The position numbers and the translations under genes were made by a program. Shown one piece after another: positions 14,225 through 21,460 of a stretch of DNA of 23,103 nt (position 1 is the first letter of the stretch; every line of letters starts with the position of its first letter). Below the pieces are notes generated by a model, which saw only the letters and a list, made by a program, of their open reading frames with translations, was not told where the DNA came from and ran no database searches. Source of the DNA: a virus; the IMG/VR virus record IMGVR_UViG_3300037245_003904, positions 1 through 23,103 of that record; one strand, 5' to 3'.

Positions 14225-16164
14225 TGAGCGATTCAGAGATTCCGCCTCTGTTTGACGATATCGATACGATCCGGATACCGGCTACCGCCACCTGGTTGCC
14301 TCGATCTCTTCGCCGTCGTCTGGAGCGGCAGGAGTGTATTTCCTACGGGGTCAAGTTCAGCAAGGCCGAGCGGAAGATATACCGCAAGCGGACCCCGTTG
14401 CCCCTTTCTCAGTGGTCCGAAAAGCATCGGGTTTTGACCATGAGCTCCTTGCCTGGTCCTTGGCGTAATGAGGCTACTCCCTACCTGCCCGGCATTATGG
14501 ATGCCTCGACCTTTCCGGGTGTTCAGGTCATTATACTTTGTAAGGGGCCACAAATGGGTGGTTCAGAGATCGCACACAACTTTGTCGGTGGTGCGATTGA
14601 TCAGCAGCCGGGTCCAGTCCTCTATGTTTATCCGGATGAGCAGACCACTAAAGATAACAGTCGCGACCGTATTTTGCCGATGATTAACAGCTCGCCCCGT
14701 CTGCGCAGTTATCTGACCGGGGTGCAGGATGATGCCTCGGTGATGCGGATCAGCCTCAAGCATATGCCGATCTACATGGCTTGGGCCACCTCTCCTAATC
14801 GTCTGGCCAATAAACCGATCCGTTACCTCATTCTCGATGAGATAGATAAGTATCCGGAAACCAGCGGCAAGCGAGAAACCAGCTCGATTGCCTTGGCTGA
14901 AATGCGCACTAATACTTTTAGCGATAGTCGAGTGATCTGGAAGATATCCACTCCGACCGTTGAGAGTGGCAATATATGGGTGGCTCTCAATAAAGAGGCT
15001 CAGGTGGTTTTTGATTTCTGGGTTGTCTGCCCTCATTGCGAGACTCTGCAGTTGATGGACTTTGACCGCATCAAGTGGCCTAAAGGTGAGCGGGATCCGG
15101 AGACGATCGAGGCTTCACGTCTGGCCGGATACGATTGCAGCGGCTGTCCTGACAGCTGGGATGATGAGGCTCGCGATCGGGCAGTTCGCAAAGGCTATTG
15201 GCGGGCCCGGGGTAGTCACCTGGAGTTGTTCGTCTACCTGAATGCCCACCGGCCGAAAAAGATCGGTTTCCATCTGCCGGCTTGGCTCAGTCGGTTTGTC
15301 TCGCTCTCCGAGATCGCTGCTGATTTCCTGCGGGGGGCTAAGGATAAAAAGCTGCTTAAAAAGTTCATGAACCAGCGCAAGGCCGAACCGTGGATCGATT
15401 ACGCCCAGGACCGCAAAGAGGATCTGATTCTTTCCTTGCGCAATATGCACCTGCCCCGCGGTATTGTCCCGTCCGGAGATGTCGCCGCCTTGACGATCGG
15501 CATCGATACGCAGGATGTCGGTTACTACTACCGGATCACCGCTTGGGGTTACGGTATGAACATGGGTGGCCATATGGTCGCCGAGGGTAAGGTCGAAAAT
15601 GAAGACGCGCTCGAGGAGGTACTCTACCGTGAGTATTGCAACACTGAGGGGGATATTTACATGGTGGTCGGTGGCTTTATCGACACCCAGGGCCATCGCG
15701 TCTCCGAGGTTTACGACTGGACCAGATTACATCAGAACATTCTGCCCTGTCAGGGCAAGTCGTCTAGGGGTGGGGCCGCAGTGAGCTGGAACCCGATCGA
15801 CTATTATCCCGGTACCAAAGTCAAGATTCCCGGCGGCTTGAACCTCTACAGCGTCGATACGATATTTTATAAAGACATGCTCTCGAGTAAGCTCGAGATC
15901 AAGCGCGACGATCCGGGTGCCTACCTCTTTCATAATGAGATCGATGAGGGTTACGCGGCTCAGATGTGTGTGGAGTATCGGGACGAAAAAGGGATCTGGC
16001 AGTGTCCGAAAAATAAAGACAACCATTACTGGGATGTCTCTGTCTATGACCTGGCTTATGCTCATTACCTGGGTATTCGTACATGGCCGATGCCGGATCC
16101 GGCTCAGCAGCAGGCGGCAGCCGGTGGTGGTCGCCGGGTGCGGAGTCAGGGGCTTACGGTGTAA
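14224..16164 (+). CDS. terminase large subunit (GpA family)
   Basis: This DNA-packaging motor and maturation nuclease has 646 residues, close to lambda gpA (641). The Walker A-type loop KGPQMGGSE is at 107-115, deviating from the classical P-loop as is normal in GpA. Walker B YLILDEID is at 201-208 with D205/E206, and a STPT coupling motif at 242-245. A zinc-like quartet CPHC (269-272) and CSGC (305-308) sits between the domains. The nuclease domain starts at GIDTQD (426-431), with FIDTQG (485-490) and WDVSVYDLAYAHY (603-615) giving further acidic residues. The C-terminal 20 residues are Gln/Ala-rich. The gene is coupled to the small subunit copy 2 by an ATGA overlap. Confidence 0.93.
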   Translation: MSDSEIPPLFDDIDTIRIPATATWLPRSLRRRLERQECISYGVKFSKAERKIYRKRTPLPLSQWSEKHRVLTMSSLPGPWRNEATPYLPGIMDASTFPGVQVIILCKGPQMGGSEIAHNFVGGAIDQQPGPVLYVYPDEQTTKDNSRDRILPMINSSPRLRSYLTGVQDDASVMRISLKHMPIYMAWATSPNRLANKPIRYLILDEIDKYPETSGKRETSSIALAEMRTNTFSDSRVIWKISTPTVESGNIWVALNKEAQVVFDFWVVCPHCETLQLMDFDRIKWPKGERDPETIEASRLAGYDCSGCPDSWDDEARDRAVRKGYWRARGSHLELFVYLNAHRPKKIGFHLPAWLSRFVSLSEIAADFLRGAKDKKLLKKFMNQRKAEPWIDYAQDRKEDLILSLRNMHLPRGIVPSGDVAALTIGIDTQDVGYYYRITAWGYGMNMGGHMVAEGKVENEDALEEVLYREYCNTEGDIYMVVGGFIDTQGHRVSEVYDWTRLHQNILPCQGKSSRGGAAVSWNPIDYYPGTKVKIPGGLNLYSVDTIFYKDMLSSKLEIKRDDPGAYLFHNEIDEGYAAQMCVEYRDEKGIWQCPKNKDNHYWDVSVYDLAYAHYLGIRTWPMPDPAQQQAAAGGGRRVRSQGLTV

Positions 16165-16174
16165 GGGAATAAAA

Positions 16175-16209
16175 TAGCCCGCTACCGGAGGGGGGGTGGT
16201 AGCGGGCTA
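16175..16209 (-). terminator. hairpin terminator oriented for the minus-strand gene
   Basis: A perfect 12-base stem (TAGCCCGCTACC at 16175-16186 with GGTAGCGGGCTA at 16198-16209) encloses an 11-base G-rich loop. On the minus strand it is followed by TTTTATTCCC, a short T tract. It therefore suits termination of the gene at 16284-17183. On the + strand it can still act as a weaker stop for the terminase transcript, as there is no T run after it. Confidence 0.72.
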
Positions 16210-16283
16210 AGGGTGAAACATAAAACGTTTATTACTGCGACGGATGATAGCAGATTGAAATTATTCGTCAATGAATTTCCAGC

Positions 16284-17183
16284 TCACAAAGAAGTAGTTT
16301 CGATGGTACTAATGACAACACCAGTTTCTATCACAGCTTCACTGAGAATTATATCCAAGTCGAATTCACTACTGGCAACGAAGTTCAAGACTGCATTATT
16401 GCCACGCAAACTTCTTATAGAGACTCTTGTTGCACATGCTTTGGATAGATACTTAATCATCTCATTTATTTCATCACTAGACCCTTTGATCTCTAGTTTG
16501 GCTCGAACTAAGTACAACGTATTCTCAGGGTACAAGTGTCCCTTATGGCGTAACTCTGGCTGTTTATTTTTGTAGTTAATATTTCCGATAGCCTTTTCAA
16601 TAGCATCAAACCGTTCAAGAATGTACTGGTCTTTCGTTCCAACGACAACCTCTTCCATGACCTGTGCTTGAACAGCACGATATATCGGATTGTCTGGTTT
16701 TTCATCACATAAAGCTTCTTCAACGGTCTCTTTCAAGCGTGGAATGAGATCTTGAGTACCCTGCATGTCGTTTTGATAAAACAGGGTCCGTTCATCAGAA
16801 ATATCAAAAGGGAGCTTAGTGCCATTTTCAGCAAGCGAAACCACCGGCTTTCTTTTGGCGTGACGAACCGCCAGTTCGTACATAACATTCGGATTCAGAC
16901 CAGTCAGGTTGGTGATGACCATGTCATCCTCAAGCAGATGCTCAAGAACCTGCTTGGTGATAGAGCCGGGCTTGGCAATTTCGTGAGCGACAAAGACCTC
17001 GAATCCCAGATCAGCCATAACCGGCTTTATGACAGAACGTATCAAGCCATCGGTGGCACGTCGGGTTGATGAATTATCATCCCCGATGGGCGTGACTACA
17101 AAGCAGCTTTTTTTCTTGGGGGCTTCTTCTGGTTCAGTCGTTGGTTGATCTTTTGCGGTAGTTTTCTTTTTAGGTGTGGTCAT
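16284..17183 (-). CDS. TIR/deoxyribosyltransferase-like accessory protein
   Basis: The product has 299 residues. After a basic, Lys/Thr-rich leader (1-26), residues 27-160 form a nucleotide-binding alpha/beta domain of the TIR/nucleoside deoxyribosyltransferase-like group. It has CFVVTPIG (27-34), EDDMVITNLTG (85-95) and NPNVMYELAVRHAKRKPVV (97-115), with E103 in the position of the catalytic glutamate. NAD or nucleotide cleavage is the likely activity. Residues 165-299 are of unknown fold, possibly a sensor or oligomerisation part. ATG 17183 is chosen because GGAGGGG directly precedes it; an upstream ATG at 17222 lacks this. It is the only minus-strand gene in the window and interrupts the packaging/head gene order, the pattern of a cargo gene. 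Confidence 0.72.
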   Translation of the reverse strand: MTTPKKKTTAKDQPTTEPEEAPKKKSCFVVTPIGDDNSSTRRATDGLIRSVIKPVMADLGFEVFVAHEIAKPGSITKQVLEHLLEDDMVITNLTGLNPNVMYELAVRHAKRKPVVSLAENGTKLPFDISDERTLFYQNDMQGTQDLIPRLKETVEEALCDEKPDNPIYRAVQAQVMEEVVVGTKDQYILERFDAIEKAIGNINYKNKQPELRHKGHLYPENTLYLVRAKLEIKGSSDEINEMIKYLSKACATRVSIRSLRGNNAVLNFVASSEFDLDIILSEAVIETGVVISTIETTSL

Positions 17184-17318
17184 GAGCCCCTCCGTGAGAA
17201 TCCGTTGGTAAGTGATGTCCACTGTTTTTAACGCAAGTAAGGAGATAATTCAACAAATGTCTTTGACACAGCATAAGGCCTTGAGCTGAAGCACTGATGA
17301 TACATATTTAAAATGCTC

Positions 17319-17346
17319 TTGTCTCTCATCTTTAAAAGTATATACT
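17319..17346 (+). promoter_or_regulatory. candidate promoter upstream of the 17393 gene
   Basis: TTGTCT (17319-17324) and TATACT (17341-17346) are spaced by 16 bases, in an AT-rich gap between the divergently transcribed cargo gene and the 17393 gene. It is the natural place for a promoter that restarts the head operon. The match is moderate. Confidence 0.5.
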
Positions 17347-17392
17347 ACAATCATCATAGAAACCTTGTCTAAGGTAGTAATCAGGAGTAAGC

Positions 17393-17611
17393 GTGGATAG
17401 TGCACATGGAGGTAAAAGAAAAGGTGCGGGCCGTAAGCCGGTCCATCCTCAATTGGTAAAAGTGCCGATCGGTATAAAGCTTCCGCAGTGGCTGGCCGAC
17501 TGGTCGGTAAAGCAGGAGAAGAGCCGGGCCCAGCTGATCGAGGAAGCTCTGATTGAGAAGCATGGACTCAAACCGCCGGAGGTTAATAATGGAAACAAAA
17601 GTGCAGATTGA
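17393..17611 (+). CDS. small ribbon-helix-helix-like DNA-binding protein
   Basis: The product has 72 residues. The N-terminal GGKRKGAGRKP is an AT-hook-like basic arm. Residues 24-55 (IGIKLPQWLADWSVKQEKS, then RAQLIEEALIEKH) have the strand-helix-helix pattern of CopG/Arc-type repressors. It starts at GTG 17393 after CAGGAGTAAGC and overlaps the next gene by 23 bases. As the first gene after the cargo insertion it may regulate the head operon or the divergent accessory gene. Confidence 0.65.
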   Translation: MDSAHGGKRKGAGRKPVHPQLVKVPIGIKLPQWLADWSVKQEKSRAQLIEEALIEKHGLKPPEVNNGNKSAD

Positions 17612-17810
17612 AATATATTTAGATGGTGGGCTTTTTGGCACACGAAATTGGCCTGTAGTTCCAGCGGTCGGCGACCACCTTTTTATAAACAAAGGTAAAG
17701 AACAGGTGAAGGTTACTGGTCGTGTTTTTGGTGCCAACTCTGGTTCGGAAGAAATCGTTTGCCGCCAGCTGGTAGTGGCGATCACTTGTGTTCGGGTAAA
17801 AGGATCATAA
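17589..17810 (+). CDS. unrecognised 73-residue protein
   Basis: A small beta-rich protein (VQIEIYLDGGLF, FINKGKEQVKVTGRVF, QLVVAITCVRV). ATG 17589 follows GGAGG and lies inside the end of the preceding gene. No family is recognised. The strong binding site and overlap support that it is real. Confidence 0.5.
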   Translation: METKVQIEIYLDGGLFGTRNWPVVPAVGDHLFINKGKEQVKVTGRVFGANSGSEEIVCRQLVVAITCVRVKGS

Positions 17811-17870
17811 TTATTTTACCGGTGTGAAAAAAACTTGTTGACGGCCTCGGCCAGTTTCCCAAAATAAGGA

Positions 17871-17912
17871 AGCGTACTAGAGATTCTCGTAAATCTCTAA
17901 GGCGCTTTTTTT
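17871..17912 (+). terminator. intrinsic terminator/attenuator before the W-like gene
   Basis: AGCG (17871-17874) pairs with CGCT (17903-17906) and AGAGATT (17879-17885) pairs with AATCTCT (17892-17898). These make a two-part stem with a small internal loop, followed by a seven-T run (17906-17912). The next gene starts only 15 bases beyond, leaving no room for a promoter in between. Confidence 0.68.
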
Positions 17913-17927
17913 ATTTGGGGAGACCAC

Positions 17928-18146
17928 GTGGCTATAACTCTTGATCAAGCTCAGGCTCAGCTCGATAAGTTCATGCAAATGAGCCTCGATTTCGACTGCC
18001 AGTCCTACACTTCCACCCGTGGTGGTAACCGCCATGCCAAGGAGATGCCGACCCTCTCCGAAATCACCAAGCAAATCAATTACTGGAAAAAAGAAGTAGC
18101 CAGTCTCTCTGGAGTCTCCCGGGTTAATGCGGGGGCACCGCTATGA
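17928..18146 (+). CDS. head-tail joining protein (lambda W-like)
   Basis: The 72-residue product is close to lambda gpW (68) in size, and its place between terminase and portal genes is right. It begins with a helix (LDQAQAQLDKFMQMSL), then a short polar hairpin with TSTRGGNRHAKEM. A second helix (LSEITKQINYWKKEVASL) matches the gpW-like pattern of two helices joined by a beta turn. The protein completes the portal and links head to tail. GTG 17928 follows GGGGAG. Its stop overlaps the portal start (ATGA). Confidence 0.75.
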   Translation: MAITLDQAQAQLDKFMQMSLDFDCQSYTSTRGGNRHAKEMPTLSEITKQINYWKKEVASLSGVSRVNAGAPL

Positions 18147-19750
18147 GCGATAAGTCTGCAGCAGTTTCGATCAAGCCTTCCCTTCTGGATCGGGCGGTCT
18201 CTTACGTCTCTCCGGTTCGTGGCGCTCAGCGTATGTATGCCAAAGAAATACTGGCCATGCATGGCGGCTACACCGGTGCCGACAAAACCCGTCGCAGTCT
18301 CATGAATTGGTTTACCAATGGCGGCAGCGCCGATGCCGCTACTCTCTCCGACCTCCCTGCCCTGCGTGAGCATTCCAGTGATCTGATCCGCAACACGCCT
18401 CTGGGTGCCGGTGTTGTTGGCACGATGGTCACCAATGTTGTCGGTTCCGGACTCACGCTGCAATGCGCTATCGACCGTGGCCTTTTGAATATGACCGACG
18501 ACCAAGCCGATACCTGGGAGGATGACACTGAGCGTGAGTTCAATCTCTTTGCTCTCAATTGCGATCTGCGTCGCACTCTTAATTTTTACGACATGACAGA
18601 GCTTAATTTTCGGTCTGAGTTGGAAAAAGGCGATGTCTTCACTGTGATGTCCCATAAGAAACGGCCCGGCGATCTCTATGGCCTCAAGCTCTCCATGGTT
18701 GAGGCCGATCGTGTCTGTAATGAAAACGACGCCATGGATACCGCCGATCTCGCAGGTGGTATCCAGAGGGATGAGGATGGTGCTCCTGAGTTTGTTCACA
18801 TTCTAAAGCATCACCCGGGCAACGCCACCTACCAGACTAAGGAGTGGGACAAGGTTCGCGTTTTTGGTGAAGAGACCGGCCGCCGTAATGTCCTACACCA
18901 CTATTCAATGCTACGCCCTGATCAGTCCCGCGGGGTGCCTCTGCTTGCTCCGGTGATCGAGCCGCTCAAGCAGATCAGCCGCCTCACTGAATCCGAGTTG
19001 ATGGCTTCAGTTTTAGCCTCTCTTTATACCGTATTTATCAAAACCGAAAATGGCCAGGGGATCAATGGTCTCTCTGGTCCGCCGCAAGCCGGTCCGATCC
19101 AGCCTGGAGCACCCGCACTGGCCAAGCAAGCCCCGGCCAAAGACAAGCAGCCAATGGCTATGGGTAGTGGTCTGATCGTTGATCTGGATATTGGCGAGTC
19201 GGTTGAAACTTCCACCCCTGGTCGCCCGAATGGAGCATTCGAGCCGTTCTACATGGCGATCCTTAAAGAGATCAGCCTTGGGGTTGAGCTGCCGTTCGAG
19301 ATCGTCCTGAAGACATTTAATCGCAGTTATTCGGCCGGGCGTGGCGCAATCAATGAAGCCTGGCGTCTGTTCATTAAGCGTCGGAAAAAAGTCTCCCGAG
19401 GGTTTTGCGATCCGGTCTATGCCGCCTGGATGGACGAAGCTGTCGCTTCCGGTCGCCGCCCTGCCCCTGGTTACTTTGCCAATCCATTGATTCGCCAAGC
19501 GTACCTCGGGGCCAATTGGCATGGATCGGGCCGTGGACAGATCAACGAGCTGGTCGAAGCCAAAGCCGCCAAAGAGCGGAGCGATATGGGTATGACCAGT
19601 TTGAGTGAGGAGATCGCCGGGTACAGCGGTGGTGACTTCCTCTCAACCCATCGTCAGCGGACCAAGGAAGTTAAGCGCCGGCGTGAGGATGGATTGCAGG
19701 AACCGTTGAAGCAGCCGGAGTCAAATAAAAAGGAGCCTGTGAATGACTGA
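18143..19750 (+). CDS. portal protein (lambda B-like)
   Basis: This is the dodecameric portal through which DNA enters and leaves the head. It has 535 residues against 533 in lambda gpB. It shows the lambda-type portal landmarks: an N-terminal SYVSPVRGAQRMY, then a helical RNTPLGAGVVGTMVTNVVGSGL segment (18 or so residues from 92), a YSMLRPDQSRGVPLLAPVI region near 253-271, and SYSAGRGAINEAWRLF near 394-409. A Pro/Ala-rich insert with QAGPIQPGAPALAKQ lies at about 312-330. The last 40 residues are basic and charged. It overlaps both W and the protease gene, as expected in a tightly packed head operon. Confidence 0.92.
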   Translation: MSDKSAAVSIKPSLLDRAVSYVSPVRGAQRMYAKEILAMHGGYTGADKTRRSLMNWFTNGGSADAATLSDLPALREHSSDLIRNTPLGAGVVGTMVTNVVGSGLTLQCAIDRGLLNMTDDQADTWEDDTEREFNLFALNCDLRRTLNFYDMTELNFRSELEKGDVFTVMSHKKRPGDLYGLKLSMVEADRVCNENDAMDTADLAGGIQRDEDGAPEFVHILKHHPGNATYQTKEWDKVRVFGEETGRRNVLHHYSMLRPDQSRGVPLLAPVIEPLKQISRLTESELMASVLASLYTVFIKTENGQGINGLSGPPQAGPIQPGAPALAKQAPAKDKQPMAMGSGLIVDLDIGESVETSTPGRPNGAFEPFYMAILKEISLGVELPFEIVLKTFNRSYSAGRGAINEAWRLFIKRRKKVSRGFCDPVYAAWMDEAVASGRRPAPGYFANPLIRQAYLGANWHGSGRGQINELVEAKAAKERSDMGMTSLSEEIAGYSGGDFLSTHRQRTKEVKRRREDGLQEPLKQPESNKKEPVND

Positions 19751-21014
19751 GCATTTTAGAAGAACCGCCCTGCAGGCGGTTATGGCCGAGCGCTGGGCAA
19801 TCACTCAGGATGGCCTGCGCACCATCCTCGCCGTCGCCAATCGCGAAGGGGATGTTGAAGCGCTCAAGGCCAAGCTCGGCAAGGAGCTACCCGGTACCCG
19901 TAAGGTCGAGATGCGTGGCGATGTTGCCGTGATCCCGATCAGCGGGCCTATCTTTCGTTACGCCAATCTCTTTACCGAGTTTTCCGGAGCCACCTCCCTG
20001 GGGATGTTGTCGCTCGATTTCCAGAAGGCGCTCGAAGATGACGCGGTTCGTTCGGTTTTACTTTGGCCGGATAGCCCGGGTGGTCAGGTCAACGGCACCA
20101 ACGAGTTTGCCGATGCGGTCTATGCGGCCAACAAGATCAAGCCGGTGATGGCTTATGTCGGCGGCACCGCCGCCAGTGCCGGTTACTGGGCGATCAGCGG
20201 CTGTCGGGAAATCGTTGTCGACGATACCGCCTGCCTCGGCTCGATCGGTGTGTGCGCAACCTTCCAGGATGATAGCAAGCTGCAGGAGATGCGAGGTATC
20301 GAGTCGATCGAGATCGTCTCCACTGCCAGCCCGAAGAAACGTCCCGACCTGAAAACCGAAAAGGGTCGCGAGCAGTTCCTGGTTGAGCTCGATGCTCTGT
20401 GTGATGTCTTCATTGCCAAGGTCGCCAAGCATCGCGGCGTCTCCGAAGAGAAGGTCCGCAGCGAGTTCGGTCAGGGCGATGTCTTTATTGGCGAGCATGC
20501 GGTTAGTGCCGGTCTGGCCGATCGTACCGGCTCGTTTGAAGAAGTTATCGAGTATATGCAGAAGGAATTCAGCGGCAGTACCAGTTTCGGTATTGGCGCT
20601 CATCAATCACTAGAACGTTGTGGAGGTAAGACCATGGATATTAAAGAGTTGAAGGACAAGCACCCGGAGCTGCATGCCGAGGTCATCAAGGTAGGGCACA
20701 CGGCCGGTCACGCCGAAGGCCTCATCGCTGGAGCCGCCGCCGAAGGCCAGCGGGTCAAGGATGTCAACGCCGCCCTGATCCCCGGGCATGAAGAGTTGAT
20801 CGCCGGTCTGGCTGCCGACGGCAAAACCACCGGCGGCGAAGCTGCTCAGGCGGTGACGATGGCGGAGAACAATCTGCGTGAGACGAATCTCAAGAGCATC
20901 AAAAATGATGCTCCGAAGGCTCCGAATGTAGCCGAGCCTGGTGCCGAGGGTGCCGAGGCTAAGCAGGAGCAGGAAGATGTCTCCTGTATGGTCGCCGGGA
21001 TGAACGCATCCTGA
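19743..21014 (+). CDS. S49-type prohead protease with scaffold tail (lambda C-like)
   Basis: This 423-residue protein would be incorporated in the prohead, where it cleaves scaffold and portal components. Residues 58-270 form the S49/ClpP-like serine peptidase. DSPGG (110-114) supplies the oxyanion-type loop, GGTAASAGYW (140-149) carries the candidate nucleophile S145, and SPKK (196-199) the candidate general-base lysine. The C-terminal 125 residues are Glu/Ala-rich and helical, as in scaffold proteins. The size compares with lambda gpC (439). AAGGAG precedes ATG 19743, which overlaps the portal stop. An internal start inside this gene is listed separately. Confidence 0.9.
   Translation: MTEHFRRTALQAVMAERWAITQDGLRTILAVANREGDVEALKAKLGKELPGTRKVEMRGDVAVIPISGPIFRYANLFTEFSGATSLGMLSLDFQKALEDDAVRSVLLWPDSPGGQVNGTNEFADAVYAANKIKPVMAYVGGTAASAGYWAISGCREIVVDDTACLGSIGVCATFQDDSKLQEMRGIESIEIVSTASPKKRPDLKTEKGREQFLVELDALCDVFIAKVAKHRGVSEEKVRSEFGQGDVFIGEHAVSAGLADRTGSFEEVIEYMQKEFSGSTSFGIGAHQSLERCGGKTMDIKELKDKHPELHAEVIKVGHTAGHAEGLIAGAAAEGQRVKDVNAALIPGHEELIAGLAADGKTTGGEAAQAVTMAENNLRETNLKSIKNDAPKAPNVAEPGAEGAEAKQEQEDVSCMVAGMNAS
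20634..21014 (+). CDS. nested scaffold protein (lambda Nu3-like)
   Basis: An in-frame ATG at 20634 (codon 298 of the protease) follows GGAGG (20622-20626) at seven bases, and would give a 126-residue protein identical to the end of the protease. It is charged, helical and rich in Ala, Glu and Gly, the usual character of scaffolds. In lambda, Nu3 is made in the same way from inside gene C. The strong internal binding site, otherwise not needed, is the direct evidence. Confidence 0.72.
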   Translation: MDIKELKDKHPELHAEVIKVGHTAGHAEGLIAGAAAEGQRVKDVNAALIPGHEELIAGLAADGKTTGGEAAQAVTMAENNLRETNLKSIKNDAPKAPNVAEPGAEGAEAKQEQEDVSCMVAGMNAS

Positions 21015-21063
21015 TCCCTGAACTCTGTAACCCGTAACCTGAATCCTTTAGGAGGATACTGAT

Positions 21064-21411
21064 ATGGATCTCGAAAGCTACACCCCTAAAAACCTGATCG
21101 CAGGTGACTTCCCCATCGCCGATGGCGATGGCACTATTTTGGCCGGGCAGAATCTGGCCGCTGGCACCGTGGTAGCCAAAGACAGCGGCAACGGCGACAA
21201 GCTGGTTGCGGTCGATTCAGCCCACGGCACTGCCTCGATTAACGATCCGTACGCTGTTTTGCCTGTGGCTATTGATGCATCCGGTGGTGACACCGTTGCA
21301 CCGCTCTACCTGGCTGGTGAGTTCAATGAGAACGCGCTGGTTTTCGGTGGGGCCGATACGATTGCCGATCATAAAGAAGCCTTGCGCGGGCTCTCTATTT
21401 TCACGAAATAA
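21064..21411 (+). CDS. head decoration protein (lambda D-like)
   Basis: The 115-residue protein would bind the expanded capsid surface and stabilise it (lambda gpD has 110). The features are a flexible N-terminus, then IADGDGTILAGQNLAAGTVV, then a VLPVAIDASGGD beta segment, and LYLAGEFNENALVF near the end. ATG 21064 follows AGGAGG. It lies exactly between protease/scaffold and major capsid, as in lambda. Confidence 0.87.
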   Translation: MDLESYTPKNLIAGDFPIADGDGTILAGQNLAAGTVVAKDSGNGDKLVAVDSAHGTASINDPYAVLPVAIDASGGDTVAPLYLAGEFNENALVFGGADTIADHKEALRGLSIFTK

Positions 21412-21414
21412 ACT

Positions 21415-21437
21415 GTGCCGGCCTTAAATGCCGGCAC
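21415..21437 (+). terminator. intergenic hairpin between decoration and capsid genes
   Basis: GTGCCGGC (21415-21422) and GCCGGCAC (21430-21437) form a perfect eight-base stem with a seven-base loop, just after the decoration stop. There is no T run, so it is more likely an RNA-stability or partial attenuation element adjusting the two protein levels than a full terminator. Confidence 0.5.
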
Positions 21438-21460
21438 CTATTAATGGAGGCTAGAAAGCC

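Noticed and set aside
16213-16575. 120-codon + strand frame inside the minus-strand accessory gene
   Set aside because: It overlaps the terminator hairpin and has no ribosome-binding site or domain. The minus frame has clear nucleotide-binding motifs.
17838-17866. Promoter TTGACG with a downstream AAAATA
   Set aside because: The -10 match is poor and any transcript would meet the terminator at 17871-17912 at once.
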